This document shows positions 52,133-61,718 of a stretch of DNA of 64,000 nt, in pieces. The DNA comes from an uncultured Acetatifactor sp. Lineage in GTDB: Bacteria; Bacillota; Clostridia; Lachnospirales; Lachnospiraceae. The notes under the pieces are model-generated. The model worked only from the letters and a program-made list of their open reading frames with translations, searched no databases and was not told where the DNA came from. The position numbers and the translations under genes are program-made. Numbering within the stretch: the first letter of the stretch is position 1; every line of letters begins with the position of its first letter. Location: contig CAJTPN010000016.1 of NCBI GenBank assembly GCA_910578185.1, positions 8,379 to 72,378 on the forward strand. Reading direction: 5' to 3'.

Positions 52133-54025
52133 TTACATTCCGCCACCCAGCAGAGCCGTCACAGCACTGGCATTTTGCTGCATCTTTGCCATTGCCGTTT
52201 CCATCGCTGCAAATTTAGCATACCACTTATCCTCATAATCCGCAAGCTTATTTTCCAAATCTTTTATCTTAACGGTGTAATCATCGTACTCCTCTTGCAT
52301 CTTGATGTCGTCATATGCGGTATATGCGGAGCTGTAATCCGTATGCTTCATCACTTCTGTCATTCTGTCGTACAAATTCTTAGACAGCTGTGTAAAGAAC
52401 TTGATAACCGTGTCGGGATCGTTAGCAATCATACTCTTAAGCTTATCAGGATTGCCGGAGGTCTCCCCGTCGTCGCTGTCGCCGTCAATATGATATGCGT
52501 TCTTTTCATTCTCAGGCGCCAGGAAATATCCCAGCGTGTTAATCCCAAAATTAGAGAGATACATCTTATTTTCCGTGGGAGGATCGGTATTCTCGTTTAC
52601 ACTCATCACCACGCCTTCCATCATGATGCGCTTCATCTCGCTGGCAATGGTGCTGAGGGAACTATCCTTGCGGAGAATGGATTCTTTGATCTTATTTTCC
52701 CACTCCTCAACTTCCGAATCGGACATGGCCTGCTTCTCCTCGTCCAGAAGCGGCTCATACTCCTTGTTGGAAGGCGCATTGTAGAGCTTATCCATCTGAT
52801 TGATCAACGAATTATATTCCTTTAAGAAATTCTTGACCATGTCGTAGATGCCCTGAGTGTCGTCCTCGGTGGTGATGGTTATGACCTCGTTCTCCGCTGT
52901 TTTGGCATTCACGGTCAGGGTCAGACCATTGATCTCGAAGGTATTCTTGGAAGAGGAATAGTCCACACCGTTCAGGTTGATTACCGCATCCTTTCCGTCT
53001 GTCTTAATCGCTCCACCGCTGCTCTGGTTTGCCTGCCAATCACTTGCCCAATTATTCAATCTCGAATCATTGTAAGTATTATCGGCCGACGTTATGACTT
53101 CCATAATCTTCTTATATTCATCGTTTGTCAGTGTGTTTTCGCCGCCTGCAGCTATCGCATCCAGTTTCGCCTGAATGGCAGCATCCAGATTGCTTGTGAT
53201 ATACTTATTGTTATTGGTAGCATCCGGCGTCGCACCTGCACCCTCCAGGTTTTTGATGTCGTCCCACACACCGTTTTTTATAGCATTGGTAAAAAAGGTA
53301 TTCAGCCTTTCCGTTTCGTCCGAATCGGTATAGCGCAGTCCTAAAGCGTCCAATGCCTTCAATCCATTCTCCGCACCCTGGATACCGGACTCGTAGCCGT
53401 CCTTTGGCCTGTAAGTCCTGATCGTAAAATCGTTCTCTGCACCGGAAACCTTGGAACCCACGTAAATTCTTCCGTTAGTTTCGTCAAAGTTGGCGCTCAA
53501 TCCAGCCGTCTGCAAAGCGCTGACAAAGCTGCTGACCGTGGTGCTGCCGTCCACCGTGATGGGTACGCGGCTTTGCTCTCCGTCCTTCATGCCCTCCACA
53601 AGGATCACACCGGAACCGGACACATCGTATCCCAACTCAGCAAGTGTGGTATCTCCCGTGACTTTCTTTTGATCCGTCCGGCTCATTTTATCTCCGGTCA
53701 GATATCCTGTCTGTGCCAGCTCCTTCACCTTCAGACTCTGTACACCGTTCATGGCGTTCGCCCCTGTGATTACCGACACTGCACTGCTGTTGGAAACTTT
53801 TGTGGTCTTCTTGGCATAGCTGAATTCAAAACGCATATTACTCAGCACATTGCTATGAAGCTTTTTGATCTGAGAGTTCAACGTCTTCCAGGCATCCTGC
53901 TTATACTTCAAAGATTTCTGTGCCTTTACCGTTTTATTAACCTTGGTTCTCTTGGCTTCTACAAGTTGGGATATAATGCTCTCCGTGTCCATACCGGACA
54001 TCAGACCGCTTATTCTCATTGCCAT
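52133..54025 (-). CDS. fliD: Flagellar filament cap protein FliD
   Basis: 630 residues. The N-terminal MRISGLMSGMDTESIISQLV followed by a coiled coil, the FliD_N and FliD_C domains, and the C-terminal coiled coil (KIKDLENKLADYEDKWYAKF and AMETAMAKMQQNASAVTALL) identify the filament cap. It is much closer to canonical FliD than the orphan at 17441. It follows flaG by 20 nt. Confidence 0.95.
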   Translation of the reverse strand: MAMRISGLMSGMDTESIISQLVEAKRTKVNKTVKAQKSLKYKQDAWKTLNSQIKKLHSNVLSNMRFEFSYAKKTTKVSNSSAVSVITGANAMNGVQSLKVKELAQTGYLTGDKMSRTDQKKVTGDTTLAELGYDVSGSGVILVEGMKDGEQSRVPITVDGSTTVSSFVSALQTAGLSANFDETNGRIYVGSKVSGAENDFTIRTYRPKDGYESGIQGAENGLKALDALGLRYTDSDETERLNTFFTNAIKNGVWDDIKNLEGAGATPDATNNNKYITSNLDAAIQAKLDAIAAGGENTLTNDEYKKIMEVITSADNTYNDSRLNNWASDWQANQSSGGAIKTDGKDAVINLNGVDYSSSKNTFEINGLTLTVNAKTAENEVITITTEDDTQGIYDMVKNFLKEYNSLINQMDKLYNAPSNKEYEPLLDEEKQAMSDSEVEEWENKIKESILRKDSSLSTIASEMKRIMMEGVVMSVNENTDPPTENKMYLSNFGINTLGYFLAPENEKNAYHIDGDSDDGETSGNPDKLKSMIANDPDTVIKFFTQLSKNLYDRMTEVMKHTDYSSAYTAYDDIKMQEEYDDYTVKIKDLENKLADYEDKWYAKFAAMETAMAKMQQNASAVTALLGGGM

Positions 54026-54045
54026 ATTTGTGTTCCGTCCTTTCC

Positions 54046-54483
54046 CTATCTTCTCTCGTCAATCAGGATACCGGCCATCTCCCACACCTTTGCGATCATA
54101 TCCAATGTCTTCTCCGGCGGCAACTCCTTGATGACTTCCTTGGTGTTCTTATCCACAATTTTGATGGTGACACGATTCGTATCCTCATGGATTCCAAACA
54201 CCGCCTCTGAATTCGCAAGGTTTTTATTCAGCCGTTCCACCGCTTTGCGCACTCGTTCATGGTTGAGCTGCTGCTGTTCCTTGCCCTGATCATTACTTTC
54301 CGCGTTCCCTTTCTCCTGGGAATTCTCCACCACAGCCGTTGTCCTGTCAACCTGTTCTGCGGAAGGCACGCTGCTGGTGCTGCTCTCCGGTTTCTCCGCC
54401 TGCACGGGATTCTGCGGTTTCTGTACGATTGCACTTCCCTGTGCCTGCACAGTCATTAAACTTGAAATAGGCTCGATTGCCAT
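54046..54483 (-). CDS. flaG: FlaG family flagellar protein
   Basis: 145 residues. The N-terminal half is low-complexity and polar. The C-terminal half has the FlaG pattern: LNHERVRKAVERLNKNLANS, VTIKIVDKNTKEVIKELPPE, and KTLDMIAKVWEMAGILID. FlaG affects filament length in some bacteria. A candidate SigD promoter lies 64-90 nt upstream. Confidence 0.92.
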   Translation of the reverse strand: MAIEPISSLMTVQAQGSAIVQKPQNPVQAEKPESSTSSVPSAEQVDRTTAVVENSQEKGNAESNDQGKEQQQLNHERVRKAVERLNKNLANSEAVFGIHEDTNRVTIKIVDKNTKEVIKELPPEKTLDMIAKVWEMAGILIDERR

Positions 54484-54546
54484 ATTTCCCCACCTCCTTG
54501 TATGATTTTGCTTTCATGGCCAATGCTTCTTGTGCATCTATATGTT

Positions 54547-54573
54547 TTATCGGAAACTTATACGGAAATATTA
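54547..54573 (-). promoter_or_regulatory. Candidate SigD promoter of flaG-fliD-fliS
   Basis: Minus strand TAAT (54570-54573), 15 nt, TCCGATAA (54547-54554). One mismatch in each box compared with TAAA-N15-GCCGATAA. It could be an internal promoter of the late operon. Confidence 0.5.
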
Positions 54574-54577
54574 ACCG

Positions 54578-54808
54578 TTATCCAAGTAAATTCCGCAAAG
54601 CTTCCATACCATCCGCATTGATTGCTTCCTGATCCGCCTCCCTGTTTGCCTCCTGAATCTGGAGATAAACTTCCTTCCGGTATACAGGCACTTCCTTGGG
54701 CGCCGTAATACCTATCTTCACCTGATCCCCTTTAATTTCCAGGATGGTGACTTCCACATTGTTGCTGATGATGATTGCCTCATTCTTTTTTCTCGATAAC
54801 GCCAACAT
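54578..54808 (-). CDS. csrA: Translational regulator CsrA
   Basis: 76 residues from ATG 54808, one nucleotide after the fliW stop. MLALSRKKNEAIIISNNVEV, ILEIKGDQVKIGITAPKEV and PVYRKEVYLQIQEANREA are the CsrA pattern. It binds AnGGA hairpins; two good targets lie in the flagellin leaders of this window. The longer in-frame start would overlap fliW and is rejected. Confidence 0.97.
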   Translation of the reverse strand: MLALSRKKNEAIIISNNVEVTILEIKGDQVKIGITAPKEVPVYRKEVYLQIQEANREADQEAINADGMEALRNLLG

Positions 54809-54809
54809 C

Positions 54810-55268
54810 CTATACACCTGCCTTTCCGGCCTGCAAGATATCATAAATCGGAAATTTCACAGGATAATGGGCGCCTTCCATAATGAGCTGGCAGCCCCTT
54901 TGTTCTTCTTTATTAATCACCACAGGCCCCTGCAGGTTCACACTCATTTTCTTTAAATCGCTTGGCACGGATACCGTCACCAGCACCAAAAGGTTCTCCA
55001 AAGTGACCTCCCCCACCTGCGCCCGCAGGCTGTCGCTGAATTCCAGATCATAATCCGGCTTCACCAGGAGCGGATCCATCACCGGAAGGGCAAATCCAGG
55101 TTCCTCCAGAGACTGCAGGAATCGGATGCCTGCGTCCGTGCCCTGTTCCAGATCATGAAGCAGTACAAACCGTTTTAATTCGGGAAAACCAATAATACCG
55201 TTTTCAAAACGGATCACTTTTTCTTCCGAAATTTCTATCTCTCCAAAAACCCTTGTCTGGATCTTCAT
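54810..55268 (-). CDS. fliW: Flagellar assembly factor FliW
   Basis: 152 residues: MKIQTRVFGEIEISEEKVIR, FENGIIGFPELKRFVLL, and the C-terminal GPVVINKEEQRGCQL with the HYPVKFPI end. It binds free flagellin and CsrA, relieving CsrA repression of flagellin when the cytoplasmic flagellin pool is low (established in B. subtilis). It sits right before csrA with almost no gap. Confidence 0.97.
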   Translation of the reverse strand: MKIQTRVFGEIEISEEKVIRFENGIIGFPELKRFVLLHDLEQGTDAGIRFLQSLEEPGFALPVMDPLLVKPDYDLEFSDSLRAQVGEVTLENLLVLVTVSVPSDLKKMSVNLQGPVVINKEEQRGCQLIMEGAHYPVKFPIYDILQAGKAGV

Positions 55269-55291
55269 TCCCGCATCTACCTCCCGATATC

Positions 55292-57424
55292 TTAGATGTA
55301 GTTGAGCAGTGTGCTCTGGGTCACCTTGCCCGTAGCCATCAGCGCTGCGTTATAGGTCAGCTCCGCGCTGTTTAAGTGGATTGCCACCTCCGTGATGTCA
55401 ACATCCTCATTCTCACTTTTCAGCGTATCAAAGGTGGTCTTCTGATTCTCCATACGATTCTTGATCAATGCCAGCTTACTGCTTCTGGTCCCACAGTCGG
55501 TAATGCACAGACTGGCGTCATCTAAATGCTTCTGGAAGGTGGATATACCCTTCTCAAATAACTTCTGTTCCTTGTCCTTTGCATATGTCAGCGCCTTATC
55601 CACCGCATCCAGCTGCTTTTTCAGTGTGGCTATGGCTTCCTTATTTGGACTGTCCACCGTGTCTTTATCGGCGTCTTCCTTACCTGTGGAAAGCGATTTC
55701 ATAATCTCCTCGATATTGGCCTTGATTCCCTCCAAATCCACCACTTCCTGCATGGCGTTTACAATGTCGTCCACTTCCCTGCCGATATTGTGCTGGAAGC
55801 ACTCGTCCGCCGTGGAATTGACGCGGATGGTCTGATTAAAGCCCACATCGTATTCAATATTTTGACGTTCCGGATTCGGATCCAGATAATTTTCATTATA
55901 GGATATGGTCTTGTCGCCTTCGCCGCTCTTACAATAGAAGTAATGCTCCGGGCGCAGATCGCCCTTCTGCCAATTACTCTTCTCATAGCTGACACGAATT
56001 TCCGCCTCGTTTTGCTGTGTGGCATCCAAGTCCTTCGTCTTCATCAATGTCTCGTAACGATTACTCCCCAGCAAAAGTTCTCCCGTCTCGGGAACATATA
56101 CGATAGCGTCTGGATTGGAAGCTGCATAACTGTGAGGGTCCTCATAGGAATGGCGCAGCGTGATGACACCTTCTTCCGTCTCTGTCTTAACATTGGTAGC
56201 AGGATCCGTCACGGATGTGGTACTGCTCCCGCCCTCGGCAAGCCCCTTCCACACATGCTTCACCCCATCAGGTGTTGTAAATTCCACCACAGGAGAGCCA
56301 AGTCCAGAAAAGGCATCCATATTTGCCTGCCAATCACTTGTCCATGTATTCGTACCATTGTTGGCATCGATCGCCGCTCCAATGGTCGGATCTGCGTTTA
56401 TCTCTTCATAGGTAAGTCCTCTTCCCAGCTGAAGCGAACTGTTCAAGGGTGCCGACCGCAGCTGTGTATTGATATCCGCATAATAATCCTTTAATCTTTC
56501 CTCCGGCGCCTCTTTCCAGTTCTTAAGCTTTTCGGCAATGGCTTTCTCTTCGTCCGTATTCTGCGGCAGACCTGCCACTACGGCCTGTACCGCAGCATCG
56601 ATGGTGGCTGCGTCCGCCGAAGCCAAATCCAATTCCATCAGATTCACATTGCCAATCTGACTGCCGTTGAGATCCCCGTTGGTAGCTGCCTGATGTGCGG
56701 CATCCCCGTTGATGGCCGCCGCATGATTCTTTATCGCATCTTCCAACAACGCCTTCTGCGCCGCCTGCAGGTCATCGTACTGTCCGTCATATGAGCAGTT
56801 GTTATATGCCAGTCTGATCCGATAGCATTCCACAGGATAAATGCCCTGCTCATTTACATTGACATCCGCGTAATTGCTGGAATTAATTTCCAGCAGCTTG
56901 TCGGTGTAGACCTTCATGACACTGTCAATGGCACTGCTGTCAAGCTGCTCCGTAATGGAATATTTTAATTCCTGATCTTTCATAAAGCTCAAGGGCGTAT
57001 CCGTGCGGTAGCCGGTAAAAACATACCTGCCCGCATAGTCCGCATCCCCCGTAGAATAAACTTCTTCTCCAAGTCCTCGCAGCTCCTCCAATATAATCTT
57101 CCGATTGGAGGTGTTCAGCGATCCGTTGGAACCGGTAGTACAACGGGTAATCATATTGGTCATAATCTGGGAGAGGTTCTTCAGTCCCGCTTCCGTCACA
57201 TTCAGCCAGCTCTCCGCGTCGGGAATATTCTTTCCATAATATTGTGTAATTTCATTTACATTGCTCCGCAGACGCAGAGCTCTGATCGCAACCACCGGAT
57301 CATCCGAAGGACGGTTGATTTTCTTCTGGGTGGACATCTGTGTGCTCAGTTTATCTTGATATATTTTGTTGGTATTAATATTGGACAAATTATTTCGCTG
57401 TATGATTTTATTTGTTATTCTCAT
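55292..57424 (-). CDS. flgL: Flagellar hook-filament junction protein FlgL, enlarged
   Basis: 710 residues from ATG 57424, more than twice the usual 300 or so. The conserved N-terminus RITNKIIQRNNLSNINTNKI and STQKKINRPSDDPVVAIRAL and the C-terminus with NSAELTYNAALMATGKVTQS are those of FlgL; the extra length is a central insert with acidic and Asn/Asp-rich loops (about residues 180-560). It joins hook and filament together with FlgK. Confidence 0.92.
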   Translation of the reverse strand: MRITNKIIQRNNLSNINTNKIYQDKLSTQMSTQKKINRPSDDPVVAIRALRLRSNVNEITQYYGKNIPDAESWLNVTEAGLKNLSQIMTNMITRCTTGSNGSLNTSNRKIILEELRGLGEEVYSTGDADYAGRYVFTGYRTDTPLSFMKDQELKYSITEQLDSSAIDSVMKVYTDKLLEINSSNYADVNVNEQGIYPVECYRIRLAYNNCSYDGQYDDLQAAQKALLEDAIKNHAAAINGDAAHQAATNGDLNGSQIGNVNLMELDLASADAATIDAAVQAVVAGLPQNTDEEKAIAEKLKNWKEAPEERLKDYYADINTQLRSAPLNSSLQLGRGLTYEEINADPTIGAAIDANNGTNTWTSDWQANMDAFSGLGSPVVEFTTPDGVKHVWKGLAEGGSSTTSVTDPATNVKTETEEGVITLRHSYEDPHSYAASNPDAIVYVPETGELLLGSNRYETLMKTKDLDATQQNEAEIRVSYEKSNWQKGDLRPEHYFYCKSGEGDKTISYNENYLDPNPERQNIEYDVGFNQTIRVNSTADECFQHNIGREVDDIVNAMQEVVDLEGIKANIEEIMKSLSTGKEDADKDTVDSPNKEAIATLKKQLDAVDKALTYAKDKEQKLFEKGISTFQKHLDDASLCITDCGTRSSKLALIKNRMENQKTTFDTLKSENEDVDITEVAIHLNSAELTYNAALMATGKVTQSTLLNYI

Positions 57425-57535
57425 ATTTATACTCCCCTGTCCGTCCCAGGCGGACATCTAATTAATAAATTGGAGGATCTTCAAACTACCTTTACCTGAT
57501 ATCGCAGAATTTGGCTGCGATATTTTTTAACGCAT

Positions 57536-59647
57536 TTACACGCCCGTCTGAAGAATCAGCCTGTCGTAAACTTCCGTCAACGTCTGAACCATCTTACATG
57601 CCAGATTATATCCGTTTTGGTATTTTACCAGATTGATGGCTTCTTCATCTTCGTCCACACCAGAAATGGAATTTCTCTGAGTGTCTACCGTGTAAGCAAT
57701 ATCCATAAAGCTCTGGCAGAAAACCTGAGCTCTCTTTGAATTCAGAGCCACATCCGAAAGAATGCACTGCAAAAATTCAGATGCGGAGCTGCCGCGAAAG
57801 CTCATCTTATCCTTGTCGCTGGACAGGTCATTCAGCTCTTCAATCAAATCATTCTGTTCCGCGCCGTCCCCAAGCTGCTTTTTGTTCGCCAGACGGCTGG
57901 GATCCTTCTCAATGGCGGTCAGAATATCAAGATTTAAGGCAGTCATCATATAATAGCTATCATTTGTGGTATCGTTCATTCCCACGGATATGGTAATCTT
58001 TGCCTGCTCCTTGAAGTCTTCCTCTTCCGCCGCCACCTGATTTGCTATCTGCTGCTGTGCCGCAGCATCATTCTGCAACGCCTGATCAGCGTCATCAGCA
58101 GTGGTACCTGGATTGGCAGTCATATAAGCATCTTTCCATGCTTTTTCCAATTCCTCCTGGCGCTTCGCCCTCAGGTCATCCACCCTGTTGGTGTAGGCTT
58201 CATAACTTTCCAGATCATATCTCTTGTCGTCAGGCAGCTTATATTGGTCGTCGTCTGTGGGCAGCCATGCAGTAAACATTTTGATTCCCTGCTCACTTCC
58301 GGAATAACCGCTTGTCACAATATCGTTAAATTTCTGAGAAAAAGTTCTCACCCATTCGTTCATCTGCGCCATGTAATAAGGCACACCCTGATAATTGATG
58401 CTGTTGCCGATGGTGGCCGTCTTACCTTCCTTGCTGTTGGTTACAGAAAGGGTTCCGTTTTTGGAGCTGTCGGATATGGTAAAAGTATAGCTGTAAACCG
58501 GCTGTTGATTATCATCATAACTGACGCTGTATGTCCAGGAATCATAATGGAATTCCTGATTACCCAGATTAATGATGCCTCCCTTATCGGAAAGATTACA
58601 TTTGTTTAAGTCCGTGAGATAATGCTGGTTTACATTGACGGTAACAGTACTGTGTCCCATTCCATCGGTTCCAACCTTCTCGATGGTTCCCGTAAAGTTT
58701 TCTCTATTGTTGCCGTCGCGAAGATCCACCAACCCCCTCAGTGCACCGCCCAGTGCACCGCTGTAAAGGTTAAATTTCTGTCCGTCGCCCCAATACACAT
58801 CGTACAGGCCGTCGATGTCCGACTGATTTACCTTTTCGTAGTCCTTTCTCGCCACACACTCCAGGCTCTTGTAATCGTTTCCGTCAACCAGCGTCTGTCC
58901 CCCGGCAATTCTCACAATATATCTGTTTGCGCCGGTCTCCCGATCAGGGTTATTGCTGTCGGTGATGGGGATTTCCTGTATTTCCACATCTACAATTTGG
59001 GAGAGCTGGTCAATCAGCAACTCCCTTCTGTCGCGAAGCTCATTGGCATGTGCTCCAGAAAGCTCAATGGTATTGATTTGCTTATTCAAAGTTGCAATCT
59101 CACCGGCGATGGAATTCATTTCATCCACCTTCAGCTTAATCTCCTGATTTGCATCCTTCTGCACCTTCTGAAGATTACCTGCCACACCGTTGAAATACTC
59201 AGCCAGAGAACCCGCATAACCGATAAACTGCTGCTTGGTGGCTGTATCGTTTGGATTCTTCAGCCACTCCTGTATTCCCGTTACCATCATCTGATCAAAT
59301 ACAGTCTTAAAACCTGCATTTTTTCCGTTATCGTCGAAATATGCCTCAATCTGCTGCATATAATAATACTTCTGATCATATTCTCCTACCTTGGCATTGT
59401 TGTTCCAATACCTGAAGTCATAAAATTGATCACGAATACGCTCCACGGCAAGGGTTTCCACTCCCGCGCCGGCACATCCATATGTCTGAAACACCCGCAG
59501 CGCGCTTGCCGCCTGCTGTGTCACATGCTGCCTGCTGTACCCTTCGGTCTGCACATTTGCTATATTGTTGGATGTGGTATTGAGAGCTGCGTTGCTTGCC
59601 AGCATGCCCGTATATGCTATATTTAAGCCAAAAAATGTTGATGACAT
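57536..59647 (-). CDS. flgK: Flagellar hook-associated protein FlgK, copy 1
   Basis: 703 residues. The N-terminus FFGLNIAYTGMLASNAALNT and SNNIANVQTEGYSRQHV, and the C-terminus VDEDEEAINLVKYQNGYNLA are the FlgK/FlgE-type D0 ends. A paralogue (588 residues) lies just upstream. The start 59647 has AGGAGG upstream, which belongs to a shared junction motif and two hairpin units. Confidence 0.92.
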   Translation of the reverse strand: MSSTFFGLNIAYTGMLASNAALNTTSNNIANVQTEGYSRQHVTQQAASALRVFQTYGCAGAGVETLAVERIRDQFYDFRYWNNNAKVGEYDQKYYYMQQIEAYFDDNGKNAGFKTVFDQMMVTGIQEWLKNPNDTATKQQFIGYAGSLAEYFNGVAGNLQKVQKDANQEIKLKVDEMNSIAGEIATLNKQINTIELSGAHANELRDRRELLIDQLSQIVDVEIQEIPITDSNNPDRETGANRYIVRIAGGQTLVDGNDYKSLECVARKDYEKVNQSDIDGLYDVYWGDGQKFNLYSGALGGALRGLVDLRDGNNRENFTGTIEKVGTDGMGHSTVTVNVNQHYLTDLNKCNLSDKGGIINLGNQEFHYDSWTYSVSYDDNQQPVYSYTFTISDSSKNGTLSVTNSKEGKTATIGNSINYQGVPYYMAQMNEWVRTFSQKFNDIVTSGYSGSEQGIKMFTAWLPTDDDQYKLPDDKRYDLESYEAYTNRVDDLRAKRQEELEKAWKDAYMTANPGTTADDADQALQNDAAAQQQIANQVAAEEEDFKEQAKITISVGMNDTTNDSYYMMTALNLDILTAIEKDPSRLANKKQLGDGAEQNDLIEELNDLSSDKDKMSFRGSSASEFLQCILSDVALNSKRAQVFCQSFMDIAYTVDTQRNSISGVDEDEEAINLVKYQNGYNLACKMVQTLTEVYDRLILQTGV

Positions 59648-59657
59648 TTTTTATGTG

Positions 59658-59675
59658 CCTCCTATTCCAGTTCCG
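59658..59675 (-). promoter_or_regulatory. Shared junction motif upstream of flgK1
   Basis: Minus strand CGGAACTGGAATAGGAGG; the same 18-nt block as before rplJ, flgN and the GH43 gene. Confidence 0.6.
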
Positions 59676-59868
59676 TATTAACCTGACTGATCTACCTCCT
59701 ACGCGAAACATTAGCTTCCGCTTCGCGGATTCTAATGTTTCTGTACATCAGTCAGTTTATTACTGTTTCCAGTTCCGTATTAACCTGACTGATCTACCTC
59801 CTACGCGAAACATTAGCTTCCGCTTCGCGGATTCTAATGTTTCTGTACATCAGTCAGTTTATTACTGT
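59665..59868 (-). repeat. Two tandem 102-bp hairpin units upstream of flgK1
   Basis: Two copies with a period of 102 bp and a degenerate third start (59869-59900). On the minus strand each unit folds with an outer stem CTGACTGAT/ATCAGTCAG and an inner stem GAAACATTAG/CTAATGTTTC capped by CCGC-GAA-GCGG; an AGGAGG lies in the 3' internal loop. The unit sequence has no similarity to those at rplJ or flgN except the junction. Confidence 0.85.
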
Positions 59869-59906
59869 TTTCCTGTTCGTCAGCAATCTGACTGATTTAT
59901 TATCCT

Positions 59907-61673
59907 TTATGCGCCAAGTGTGTTAAGGATATGCTCCAACATCTGATCCACTACATTAATATAACGGCTGGATGCGTTATACGCATTCTGAAACCGGATC
60001 ATATTGGACAGTTCCTCGTCAGAAGAAACACCGATAACCTGTTCTCTGGCAGCATCCGTAGCTTCCACCGTGCCCATCTGATTCTCATAAATTCTCCTCG
60101 ACACATAGCCCGTATTGGCGATCTGTGATACCAGATCCGTATAATAATCCACAAAAGTGGTTCTCTTTTTTACATTTGGATTCAGCGTATAGTTCTCCTC
60201 GGTAAAGGCATTTTTAAGCGCTTCCGCCGTGGCCTTATCTTCCTTGCCATCTGGCAGACGGAAACCAAGCATTGCAGGTTTCTGCGCCAATTCAGGATCT
60301 ACCTGCAGGTTATTGATAGAATAAAGCGTATCCCCTTCCGGCTTACCGCCTTCTCCGTTTGTAACCTCCTCATTATAGATCCAGTAAAACTTGCCATCGT
60401 CCGCCTCTACCTTCTTCCAACCGTCGGTCGTCACCTTGGAAAACAGTTGAATCGGACTGCCGTCGTCCTTCCGCATATAACCTTTGGGATCGTCCTCCCA
60501 ACACATTTCTCCCTTATTGACCAGCACGTATTGATTGCCGTTTTCATCCGTTGCAGTTATGGCATTTTCCGCCACCTTACCCGATGCGTTTGCAAGTATT
60601 TCATTCACCTTCACAGCCACACTGTGAATCAGCTGGTCGAATTCCGCCTGAATATTCATAATTATGGACTGGGAAACCTTATCATATTTCCCTTCGGCCA
60701 CATCCGTATAATCCGCCCTGTGATCTCCTCTTGCAAGCAGCATAGCTTTGAGGCCGCCAACATCCGTATTCAGATCCGTAGAAACGGCTCTATGCAAATC
60801 AAACACTTCCGCGCCGTCGATAATATATTTTTTCGTACCGTTCTCATTGACCGTATAGGTGGCATTCATGGGCCAGAACGGAGTGTAGAAGCCAGTTGCG
60901 GCATCCACATCCAATTCCATCTCAAAGCACTTATCGCTTTTAACAAAGTCCACGCCCTCAATCTGCACCCACACGGCGCCGCTGACATCTTCGCCATAGT
61001 TGATGCTGACCAACTCCGAGAGTTCATCCAGCACTTGATTCCTGGCATCGCGCAGGTCGTTTGCGTGCTCTATATTGCCCGCCTCAATGGAACGAATTTT
61101 ATCATTTAAAGCCAACAGCTGTTTCCCATAAGAATTGATCTTTTCCACCTGCTGCTTAATCTGCACATTCAAATTATCTTGGTATGAAGAAAGTCCGTTG
61201 TACACGGCCGTGGCACGCAGAACAAACTCCTCCGCTCTCTGCACCATAAGGCCCTGGGTCACAGAACTCGCCGGATCCTTTGCCAGTTCCTGTATGGACG
61301 TCCAGAAATCCTTCATGGTGTTCTGAAACGCCTCGCCGTGCATTTCGCCCAGCTGGCTTTGCGCTTCCTCCATCACTTCCGTCGTCACTTCATAAAACAT
61401 ACTGCGCCCGGACTCCCTGCGGTATGTTTTATCAAGAAAATAATCTCTAACTTGTTTTACACGGGAATAATTGACACCCAATCCATACTGCTTATTGGCA
61501 ATGGATCTGGGATCTACCGAAATTTTCACATAGCCTTTGGAGCCCTGCTGTACCTGCTGTCTGACGTAGCCGACGGTCTCCATATTAGAAAGATTATGCG
61601 CTGTGGTATTCAGCGCATTTTGACTGGTCTGTAAACCTGATGCTCCAACATACAAACTGCCCATTAACGGCAT
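59907..61673 (-). CDS. Flagellar hook-associated protein FlgK, copy 2
   Basis: 588 residues from ATG 61673 (AGAGGTGA upstream). N-terminus MGSLYVGASGLQTSQNALNT and HNLSNMETVGYVRQQVQQGS, C-terminus SSDEELSNMIRFQNAYNASS and INVVDQMLEHILNTLGA. The two FlgK paralogues are adjacent and differ in their central domains; a duplicated FlgK pair is seen in other Lachnospiraceae. One may act at the hook and the other at the filament side. Confidence 0.9.
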   Translation of the reverse strand: MPLMGSLYVGASGLQTSQNALNTTAHNLSNMETVGYVRQQVQQGSKGYVKISVDPRSIANKQYGLGVNYSRVKQVRDYFLDKTYRRESGRSMFYEVTTEVMEEAQSQLGEMHGEAFQNTMKDFWTSIQELAKDPASSVTQGLMVQRAEEFVLRATAVYNGLSSYQDNLNVQIKQQVEKINSYGKQLLALNDKIRSIEAGNIEHANDLRDARNQVLDELSELVSINYGEDVSGAVWVQIEGVDFVKSDKCFEMELDVDAATGFYTPFWPMNATYTVNENGTKKYIIDGAEVFDLHRAVSTDLNTDVGGLKAMLLARGDHRADYTDVAEGKYDKVSQSIIMNIQAEFDQLIHSVAVKVNEILANASGKVAENAITATDENGNQYVLVNKGEMCWEDDPKGYMRKDDGSPIQLFSKVTTDGWKKVEADDGKFYWIYNEEVTNGEGGKPEGDTLYSINNLQVDPELAQKPAMLGFRLPDGKEDKATAEALKNAFTEENYTLNPNVKKRTTFVDYYTDLVSQIANTGYVSRRIYENQMGTVEATDAAREQVIGVSSDEELSNMIRFQNAYNASSRYINVVDQMLEHILNTLGA

Positions 61674-61718
61674 AATAATCACCTCTATGCTTTCCAAGAA
61701 TATTTTTTATGTTCCCTC

